Of a stretch of DNA of 6,989 nucleotides, positions 1 to 4,726 are shown one piece after another. The stretch is from positions 1 to 6,989 of the forward strand of contig CAKPNI010000050.1 in NCBI GenBank assembly GCA_934168355.1, read 5' to 3'. Position numbers and translations under genes: made by a program. The stretch comes from an uncultured Clostridia bacterium (GTDB lineage Bacteria; Bacillota; Clostridia; TANB77; CAG-508). Under the pieces are notes generated by a model. That model was not told the origin of the DNA, made no database searches, and saw nothing but the letters and a program-made list of their open reading frames with translations. Within the stretch, counting starts at the first letter, position 1; each line of letters starts with the position of its first letter.

Positions 1-227
1 ACATTTGTTATACCATTTACCTTTATAGGTGAACTTTGATTTTCTGTATTACCTATTCCTAATTGTCCATAATAATTCCTTCCCCATGCATATACTTCCC
101 CTGTATTTGTTTTGGCAAATGTACTAAATCCATTTGTATATATTTCTTCGACATTTGTTATACCATTTACCTTTATAGGTGAACTTTGATTTTCTGTATT
201 ACCTATTCCTAATTGTCCATAATAATT
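1..227. repeat. 77-bp perfect direct repeat, 150-bp period, inside the RCC1 gene
   Basis: Bases 1-77 are identical to 151-227, and similarity continues past them (tatacttc, ctgt, tttgttttg/tttgttttag). The 150-base spacing equals one 50-residue RCC1 repeat, so this is a recent or gene-converted duplication of one propeller blade. The left copy begins at the window edge, so the repeat may continue outside. Confidence 0.93.
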
Positions 228-1138
228 ATTTCCACATGCATATACTTCTCCTGTTTTTGTTTTAGCACAGCATGAACCGTTATAATAATATATTTTATCA
301 ACATTATTTAAATTTTCTATTTTAGTTGGCAACGTTTGATATTCAGTTTCTATATTACCTATTCCTAATTGTCCAAAATAATTATCTCCCCATGCATACA
401 AACTTCCATCTTGAGTTATAGCATATATTGAAGTATCACTCACATATATATCTTCTATATTTGATATATTATTAATTTTTGTTGGTGCATCTTTTCCATA
501 ATCATCGCTTCCTATGCCTAGTTCTCCGACGGCCATTACTTCCCCAAGCATATGCATCTCCATTGCCATCTATAACAAAATATGTTCCATTTTCACCATA
601 ACTTTTCTTTATACCACTTATTCCACTTACTTCGCTTTTTAGTTCAATTTCATTCCATTCATCTTCTTTTAGGTTACTATAGTCAACTTCAACAAGTTTT
701 CCTTCTTGTGTAAGCCCATAATTTCCCATTACTTTTATTATTTTGTTGCTTGATTGACTGCTATTTCCTTTACTACTACTTGTTACACTTCCATTTTTTT
801 CGATATTATATTTTTTGTAATCTCCAGTATAAACCCAAGGTCCATTCCCAGTTAAATGTCCTTTTAAGCCATTATTTGTTAAAGCAGTTTGTAAATTTTC
901 TGTTGTAATTGAACCCAATCCCTGTGTTAATGCATCTGATATCGAAAGTTTTACACTTTCCTCTTCTTGTGATATTCCTGTTTTGTCTTTTGCCTCTGAC
1001 GCCCTGTTTAGTATTCCGTTTTGCCCTGTTAGCATGTTAATACTTATTCCGTGCTAAAATTAACAAAACAATAATTGTTACTACTAACGCTATTAATGTT
1101 ATTCCTTTGTTTCTTTTGAATTTTTGTTCTAAATTCAT
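1..1138 (-). CDS. Pilin-like N-terminus plus RCC1-repeat surface protein, two frameshifts, 3' end outside window
   Basis: The start is ATG at 1136-1138, seven bases after an AAAGGAGG site. Joining three frames (1138-1052, 1050-529, 527-1) and dropping one base at 1051 and one at 528 gives 378 residues with no stop. Residues 1-40 form a prepilin-like segment: basic head, KG|ITLIALVV, a hydrophobic helix, then MLTGQNGIL. A linker follows. RCC1-type repeats then run to the window edge, with the core (Y)A(W/C)GxNxxGxLGIG centred near residues 198, 249, 301 and 351, a period of about 50. RCC1 repeats build beta-propellers and in bacteria are usually protein-binding surface modules, so a secreted or pilus-like display role is inferred. 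One core Trp is Cys (residue 301). As written, the first frame stops after 33 codons, so the gene is either a pseudogene or carries sequencing errors. The family call is firm; the function is unknown. Confidence 0.8.
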
Positions 1139-1145
1139 TTCTTTT

Positions 1146-1153
1146 CCTCCTTT
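1146..1153 (-). promoter_or_regulatory. Ribosome binding site of the RCC1 gene
   Basis: AAAGGAGG on the minus strand lies seven bases before ATG 1138. It fixes the true start upstream of the first frameshift; without it the gene would appear to begin at the internal Met near 1035 and lose its pilin-like helix. Confidence 0.8.
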
Positions 1154-1176
1154 TCCTTTTTCAGTATTTCATGCAA

Positions 1177-1182
1177 ATTATA
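1177..1182 (-). promoter_or_regulatory. Possible -10 box for the RCC1 gene
   Basis: A perfect TATAAT on the minus strand would give a leader of roughly 30 bases before the ribosome binding site and ATG. No good -35 hexamer lies 16-18 bases upstream, where the sequence falls inside the arm of the 1191-1238 hairpin, so the call is tentative. Confidence 0.4.
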
Positions 1183-1190
1183 AACGCCAA

Positions 1191-1238
1191 AAGCAAGCCA
1201 AACAGACCTATTGCTTTATAGGTTTATTTTGCTTGCTT
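1191..1238. terminator. Long imperfect hairpin, terminator-like
   Basis: AAGCAAGC (1191-1198) pairs with GCTTGCTT (1231-1238), and ACCTAT (1206-1211) with ATAGGT (1218-1223), around a six-base loop. The seven bases between the two stems pair except for two mismatches and one G-T, giving a 21-pair arm. On the plus strand it is followed by a T-rich run (CTTTTATTTATTTTATTTTTT). On the minus strand only a short TTTT follows. It could stop minus-strand read-through from the 3476-1875 gene before the RCC1 promoter, or be the edge of a decayed element. The structure is visible; its role is not. Confidence 0.5.
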
Positions 1239-1271
1239 CTTTTATTTATTTTATTTTTTGTAGAATTACCC

Positions 1272-1297
1272 GTGTGTGTGTGTGTGTGTGTGTGTGT
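1272..1297. repeat. (GT)13 dinucleotide microsatellite
   Basis: Twenty-six bases of uninterrupted GT, flanked by CCC on the left and ACTCCCGCAAGGG on the right. Long GT runs are rare in bacteria, prone to slippage, and able to adopt Z-DNA. It lies about 130 bases upstream of the first recognisable reverse-transcriptase codons. Confidence 0.95.
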
Positions 1298-1426
1298 ACT
1301 CCCGCAAGGGTTTCAGCGTTTATTATCTTTTGCATTTTTATACCTCTTTTTTATTTTATGATAGTATTCTATACTATTTTATTTAGTTTGACAAGAGCTT
1401 TTTTCATATTTATATATTTTTTCAAT

Positions 1427-1860
1427 ATTTATAGAGATAGAATTGTTCACCAGTGGTATGTTGAAGAATTTATAAAACCTTTTATTGTTCCGAAATTTAT
1501 TAATTTCACTTTTGCTTGTATTTCTAATAGAGGAACTCACAAGGCTAATGATTATATTCAACATCAAATGCAGATTTTTAAAAGAAATTATGGTGATTTT
1601 TGGGTATTAAAATGTGATATTAGAAAATTTTTTTCACTATTGACCCACATATTTTATATCATATTATGAGCAAATATATTCAAGCCCCTTATTTGAAAAG
1701 TTCTACACATCAACTTATTTTTGACGGAAGAGATATTATTGATCCGATTGGAATTCCTATTGGGAATTATACAAGTCAATTTTTTGCAAATACACATTTG
1801 AACGAACTTGACCAGTATGTAAAACGAATTTTAAAGGTTAAATTTTACCGAAAACCTTGA
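1427..1860 (+). pseudogene. Reverse transcriptase remnant, diversity-generating-retroelement type
   Basis: Two frames together read as the middle of an RT. The first (to about 1634) carries YRDRIVHQW, a segment with ISNRGTHKA, and VLKCDIRKFF, the usual fingers/palm start with the first catalytic Asp. The second carries IDPHILYHIMSKYIQ and then PIGIPIGNYTSQFFAN (IGNYTSQ at 1759-1779) and LNELDQYVK. DGR reverse transcriptases have (I/L/V)GxxxSQ at this motif, where group II intron enzymes have QGxxxSP, so DGR type is the best call. Three defects are visible. The N-terminal part before RDRIVHQ is absent. The 7-T run at 1628-1634 is one base short for the frames to join. The protein ends at KVKFYRKP, just where (V)RYxDD should follow, so the catalytic motif 5 and the thumb are missing. 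It covers about 145 of the usual 300-400 residues and should be inactive. It is convergent with the target gene. Confidence 0.78.
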
Positions 1861-1870
1861 TGTTTCTTCG
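1849..1870. repeat. Short inverted repeat just past the target gene stop
   Basis: On the minus strand, CGAA-GA-AAC pairs with GTT-TTCG around the loop ATCAAG: seven pairs with a two-base bulge, beginning four bases after the TGA at 1875-1877. DGR variable regions are often followed by a hairpin that helps target copying, though those are usually stronger. It could also be a weak terminator. RT homology on the plus strand stops exactly where this repeat begins. Confidence 0.35.
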
Positions 1871-1874
1871 TGTA

Positions 1875-3476
1875 TCAGAATGCTACTCCGCAACAAGCAC
1901 CGAGCGGAAACCGTAGGATGCTGTAGCTGCCGTAGCCGTAGCCATAATCGTCGTCAAAAGCGAACACACCCGCTTCCGACGTATTGTACCAATGCGCACC
2001 ACGAGTGGTGAACGGACCTGAGGCATCATTGTTTGTCCAATCTCCAAACCATCCCCATGTTTCTGAATATCCGTTTCCATATCTTCCTAAAGTTTCTAAT
2101 GCTGTTTTTAGTCCTTCTTTTTCATATTCAGGATATTCTGTAAAATATTTTGTGTTTCCCGCAAATTCATTTTTATCCATATCCTTAAATACAAATGCAT
2201 ATCCCCAATTTCTTAGATAACCTAATAGAGTTTCATTGCTTGCCATTTTTATATAACTTGCTGTATATTCTGCTAGTCCTCCACTCATATCATATATTCC
2301 ATAGATATTTCCTGTTGTGCTTCCCTCTGTTCCTTTAAATGTATACCATGCATGAGATATTCCATTAGAACCTGTTACTGTATCTTTTAGTTCTTTTGCA
2401 GTTAATGTATTTTGTGAAGCATTTGCTACATTTGCAGTATATCCTGTTATTGCATATGCTCCATTTTTTCTTACAGAATTTATGGTACTTTCTTTATTAT
2501 AATCTGAATAGGTTGCATTATTTATTTTAACTTCTTTTGTTGTATTATATGTTCCTCCTGTTTTTCCATATTTACTATATGACAAATATGCTACTGCTCC
2601 CCATTCACTATTTTTTATTAAATGACTATCTGCATCACTTGACAATCCATATGGATTTCCTGCTTCTATTAAAGATTTTGACAATGAATAGCACATAGAT
2701 GTATCTACATAATTATATGAGATTTTCTGCCCTTGAAATACAGGATAATAACTATTACTCATCTTTGCTACTGATGTTGTCTTTGGTGCCGAACTTTCAT
2801 CTGGTAATCCCGCCTCAAACTTTGATACCCATATTCCTCTTAATTCTGAATCCCATTCTCCATTTTTGTATCCAGTATTTTTTCCATTTTGAAAACATGG
2901 ATGAACTTTATATCCTTCTGGCAAGTCTTCTTTTTGTTTTGTTTCTGTATTATACCATTGATTTGTTGTTCCTACTAAAAATTTAACTTCCATTGATTTG
3001 TCTGAATTTATTTTATATGCGTATCTTGGTATCCATACCCACATACTTCCATCTTGTGTCATTGTATTTGCCCATTTTTGGCTTTTATAATCATACCAAT
3101 TGTCTGACCATCCTGTTTCTCCATTTTTTATTGTTTTTCCATTTGCTAAATTGTTCCCGTCTTTATCTGAGGTTGGTTCTTCATACATTATTCTTGTCAT
3201 TCCTGTTAATAATTCTGGACGATTTACTCCTTTGGTTGTATCAAAACCATCGTCTTGTTGCTTTAACATTTCTTCTTCTAGTTTGCCTAGTGAGGTTAGT
3301 TCTTCTGCTTGCGATTTTTTCATTTTTTCTTTTGCTTCTTGAGTTCTTGTTATTATTCCATTTTCTCCTGTTAACATTGAAATTGATATCCCCGCTAATA
3401 TCAAAAGTATAATTATTGTTACTACTAACGCTATTAATGTTATTCCCTTGTTTTTTCTTAATGTTTCTTTTAACAT
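1875..3476 (-). CDS. DGR target protein: pilin-like N-terminus with formylglycine-enzyme/C-type-lectin fold
   Basis: 533 residues; ATG at 3474-3476 is six bases after AGGAGG (3483-3488). Residues 1-35 are prepilin-like: LRKNKG|ITLIALVVTI, a long hydrophobic helix, then MLTGENGIITRTQEAKEK and a charged helix to about 72. The rest resembles the sulfatase-modifying-factor (FGE-like) family: MWVWIPRYAYKI, RGIWVSKFEAG, EWGAVAYLSYSKYG, GGLAEYTASY (compare GNVxEWT), then TRGAHW and a closing LRFPLG. Members that serve as DGR targets use this fold as a ligand-binding scaffold, not an enzyme, and residues 490-533 carry the variable-region signature. The inferred role is a membrane- or fibre-anchored surface receptor or adhesin with a diversifiable tip. 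It has its own promoter (3514-3542) and a possible response-regulator site (3556-3572), separated from divIVA by a terminator. The Glu usually found at +5 of mature type IV pilins is Ala, so processing by prepilin peptidase is uncertain. Confidence 0.85.
   Translation of the reverse strand: MLKETLRKNKGITLIALVVTIIILLILAGISISMLTGENGIITRTQEAKEKMKKSQAEELTSLGKLEEEMLKQQDDGFDTTKGVNRPELLTGMTRIMYEEPTSDKDGNNLANGKTIKNGETGWSDNWYDYKSQKWANTMTQDGSMWVWIPRYAYKINSDKSMEVKFLVGTTNQWYNTETKQKEDLPEGYKVHPCFQNGKNTGYKNGEWDSELRGIWVSKFEAGLPDESSAPKTTSVAKMSNSYYPVFQGQKISYNYVDTSMCYSLSKSLIEAGNPYGLSSDADSHLIKNSEWGAVAYLSYSKYGKTGGTYNTTKEVKINNATYSDYNKESTINSVRKNGAYAITGYTANVANASQNTLTAKELKDTVTGSNGISHAWYTFKGTEGSTTGNIYGIYDMSGGLAEYTASYIKMASNETLLGYLRNWGYAFVFKDMDKNEFAGNTKYFTEYPEYEKEGLKTALETLGRYGNGYSETWGWFGDWTNNDASGPFTTRGAHWYNTSEAGVFAFDDDYGYGYGSYSILRFPLGACCGVAF
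1878..2009 (-). other. Putative DGR variable region (VR) at the 3' end of the target gene
   Basis: This covers residues 490-533 of the target protein. Codons 508-520 (1917-1955) are GAC GAC GAT TAT GGC TAC GGC TAC GGC AGC TAC AGC ATC. Every one ends in C or T and differs from AAC or AAT only where that codon has A, which is the footprint of adenine-directed mutagenesis. The 78 bases from 1878 to 1955 are 56% GC (44 of 78), far above the AT-rich rest of the gene. The surrounding pattern TRGxxWxN, AGVFAF and a final (F/L)RFPLG matches the C-type-lectin end of known DGR targets. The matching template repeat is not in the window; the invariant part, for example GCGGGTGTGTTCGC, occurs only here. 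The left boundary is approximate. Confidence 0.72.
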
Positions 3477-3513
3477 TTTCTTCCTCCTTAAAATTTATTT
3501 TTCAACTATTTTT

Positions 3514-3542
3514 ATTATATCATCATAGTTGCTTTAATTCAA
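3514..3542 (-). promoter_or_regulatory. Sigma-A-type promoter of the DGR target gene
   Basis: On the minus strand the -35 is TTGAAT (3537-3542), then a 17-base spacer, then a perfect -10 TATAAT (3514-3519). Transcription would start near 3507, about 30 bases before the ATG, and the ribosome binding site falls inside this leader. Confidence 0.75.
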
Positions 3543-3555
3543 CATTAAAAAAAAA

Positions 3556-3572
3556 TGTAATATTTTTGTAAC
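3556..3572. promoter_or_regulatory. TGTAAT-N5-TGTAAC direct repeat (WalR/PhoP-like site)
   Basis: On the plus strand TGTAAT (3556-3561) and TGTAAC (3567-3572) are five bases apart, matching the WalR box TGTWAH-N5-TGTWAH. Read on the minus strand it is GTTACA-N5-ATTACA, which also resembles PhoP boxes. It lies 14 bases upstream of the target gene -35. The sequence match is clear; the regulator is inferred. Confidence 0.5.
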
Positions 3573-3593
3573 ATTTAAAATTTTCTTCAACCC

Positions 3594-3626
3594 AAAAAAG
3601 AAAATAGCAATACATTTGCTATTTTC
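3594..3626 (-). terminator. Intrinsic terminator after divIVA
   Basis: A perfect 11-base stem, GAAAATAGCAA / TTGCTATTTTC (3600-3610 and 3616-3626), has a five-base loop and is followed on the minus strand by six T residues. It begins nine bases after the divIVA stop and closes the sepF–divIVA operon before the DGR target promoter. Confidence 0.9.
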
Positions 3627-3635
3627 TCTCATTTT

Positions 3636-4100
3636 CTAAACTGTCTCATTATCATTTTTATTAATTTCTTTAATTAATTCCAATTGTGAAATCAAAAGTG
3701 ATTCCATCTTGGCTTTATAAATATCAAATTGTTTTTGAACATCTTCTAATTCTTTTTTCTTCATCAAAATCTGATTTTGGATAAAATCCACCTCTTTTTG
3801 AGAAGAAGCCTTTGCATCAGTTACAATCTGGTCAGCTTTTTGTTTAGCAATATTTTTTACTTCTTCAGCTGTAGATTGAGCCATAAGTAAAGTATTTTGA
3901 AGTGTAGACTCTATGTTTTTATAATGTTCTAGACTTGCATTTAATTCTTCTATTTTTTTAGATGCCTCATTTACTTCTTTTTGCTTTTTTGCAAAGTCAA
4001 CTCCTATTTCATCTAAAAAATCGTCTACTTCCTCTACATTATATCCATTCATAATTTGTTTTGAAAATTTTTTATTTTCAATGTCTAGTGGTGTAAGCAT
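3636..4100 (-). CDS. divIVA: Cell-division/pole-organising protein DivIVA
   Basis: 154 residues; ATG at 4098-4100 lies eight bases after GAGGAGGG. The first 30 residues, MLTPLDIENKKF then GYNVEEVDDFLDEI, are the DivIVA lipid-binding domain, which recognises curved membrane at septa and poles. Residues 36-150 are a charged, heptad-rich coiled coil (KKQKEVNEASKKIEELNASL, then KELEDVQKQF) that oligomerises. Known homologues mark the division site or pole and recruit partners to septum placement, growth or chromosome anchoring. The length is near the usual 150-200. The gene follows sepF with an 18-base gap, its ribosome binding site just after the sepF stop, so the two are cotranscribed. It ends in TAG before a strong terminator. 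Some Clostridia have several DivIVA-like proteins, so the exact paralogue role is open. Confidence 0.93.
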   Translation of the reverse strand: MLTPLDIENKKFSKQIMNGYNVEEVDDFLDEIGVDFAKKQKEVNEASKKIEELNASLEHYKNIESTLQNTLLMAQSTAEEVKNIAKQKADQIVTDAKASSQKEVDFIQNQILMKKKELEDVQKQFDIYKAKMESLLISQLELIKEINKNDNETV

Positions 4101-4118
4101 TGTTTAGTCCCTCCTCTT

Positions 4119-4589
4119 TTAGTTAATACTATTTTTATTTAACCAAGAAACTGATAATTTATTCTTAATTTCTTCCCTTGCCATTTCGTTTGTTATTTCA
4201 TAGTTTATAGGTGCTATTAAGAATATTGAATTAGATACTTTTTGAATGTGTGCATCTAATGCATATACTCCTCCACTTATAAAGTCAACTATTCTTCTTG
4301 CAACATCTTTGTTTACATATTCTAAATTTACTATTACTGATTTTTTTTCTTTTAAAAATCCACATATTTCTTCTGATTGTTCAAAGCTTGTTGGTTGTGA
4401 AATTACCATTCTTATTGATTGGCTTTGTGGCATTGCAACTACCTTATTATTTTTCTTTATAAAACTTTTCTTTTCTTCTTCTGGTTCTTCATCATAATCG
4501 TATTCATATACATCATCATTTTCTTCTTCATCTTCAGCTTGGTCCATTCCAAATAAATTCCAAACTTTGCTCATTATTGCACTTGACAT
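4119..4589 (-). CDS. sepF: Cell-division protein SepF
   Basis: 156 residues from ATG 4587-4589, chosen because AGGAGGAG (4595-4602) lies five bases upstream; an in-frame ATG at 4631 would be almost at the predicted transcription start and has no such site. SepF binds the C-terminal tail of FtsZ, polymerises into rings and tethers the Z-ring to the membrane. The N-terminal residues MSSAIMSKVWNLFGM form the expected amphipathic membrane helix. Next comes a very acidic linker (EDEEENDDVYEYDYDEEPEEE), then the conserved C-terminal domain from about residue 52: VVAMPQSQSIRMVISQPTSF, the GFLKEKKSVIVNLEYVNKD segment, RRIVDFISGGVYALDAHIQKV and SNSIFLIAPINYEI. Domain order and length fit the family. 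It has its own promoter, 11-base repeats upstream, and divIVA directly after it. Confidence 0.94.
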   Translation of the reverse strand: MSSAIMSKVWNLFGMDQAEDEEENDDVYEYDYDEEPEEEKKSFIKKNNKVVAMPQSQSIRMVISQPTSFEQSEEICGFLKEKKSVIVNLEYVNKDVARRIVDFISGGVYALDAHIQKVSNSIFLIAPINYEITNEMAREEIKNKLSVSWLNKNSIN

Positions 4590-4594
4590 TTTAT

Positions 4595-4602
4595 CTCCTC
4601 CT
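4595..4602 (-). promoter_or_regulatory. Ribosome binding site deciding the sepF start
   Basis: AGGAGGAG on the minus strand, five bases before ATG 4589. It supports the 156-residue protein over the 14-residue-longer reading from ATG 4631. Confidence 0.88.
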
Positions 4603-4640
4603 AAAACGGTTTTCGCTTTCTTTTTATTCAATATGTTTTT

Positions 4641-4669
4641 AGTATCTTACATTTTTTGTAAAAAGTCAA
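4641..4669 (-). promoter_or_regulatory. Sigma-A-type promoter of sepF–divIVA
   Basis: On the minus strand the -35 is TTGACT (4664-4669), then a 17-base spacer, then the -10 GATACT (4641-4646). The -35 matches five of six consensus bases and the -10 four of six. The start would fall near 4634, leaving about 45 bases of leader. A modest -10 with repeats directly upstream fits an activated promoter. Confidence 0.65.
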
Positions 4670-4683
4670 TAGTTTCCAGAAAA

Positions 4684-4722
4684 TGTAATATTAATTTAAT
4701 ATTTCTGTAATATTTTTGTAAT
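4684..4722. promoter_or_regulatory. Four 11-base-period direct repeats upstream of sepF (OmpR-type regulator site)
   Basis: On the plus strand TGTAAT (4684), TTTAAT (4695), TGTAAT (4706) and TGTAAT (4717) are each separated by five bases. Adjacent pairs fit the WalR consensus TGTWAH-N5-TGTWAH; on the minus strand they read ATTACA-N5, similar to PhoP boxes. The array starts 15 bases upstream of the sepF -35 and ends just after the stop of the preceding gene. A two-component regulator of cell-wall homeostasis acting on division genes is a plausible inference. Confidence 0.55.
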
Positions 4723-4726
4723 ATTT

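Larger units (their letters stand above)
1139..1426. other. Gene-free interval between the RCC1 gene and the RT remnant
   Basis: No credible protein is seen in any frame. Open frames here are low-complexity Phe/Leu/Ile runs or Val-Cys runs created by the GT tract. The interval holds the RCC1 gene's ribosome binding site and -10 box, the 1191-1238 hairpin, the (GT)13 tract, and a short GC patch with CCC-GCAA-GGG at 1300-1310. The missing N-terminal part of the reverse transcriptase would be expected here but is not recognisable. Confidence 0.6.

Noticed and set aside
1..227. CRISPR array
   Set aside because: Only two long copies, in frame within an RCC1 coding sequence with a period of 50 codons; no short palindromic repeats with unique spacers.
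1107..1361. Plus-strand small protein with a Val-Cys repeat
   Set aside because: The repeat is just the (GT)13 microsatellite read as codons; the rest is hydrophobic low complexity with no start signal.
1427..1860. Group II intron or retron reverse transcriptase
   Set aside because: The motif is IGNYTSQ, not the QGxxxSP of group II introns; no maturase or endonuclease domain and no intron RNA domain V is visible, and a DGR target lies next to it.
2993..3412. Plus-strand open frame opposite the DGR target gene
   Set aside because: Low-complexity Leu/Phe/Ser composition, no ribosome binding site, and it lies fully antisense to a well-supported gene.
1875..3476. Active formylglycine-generating (sulfatase-modifying) enzyme
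   Set aside because: The fold resembles that family, but the pilin-like anchor and the A-derived hypervariable C-terminus indicate a binding scaffold, and I see no convincing catalytic cysteine pair.
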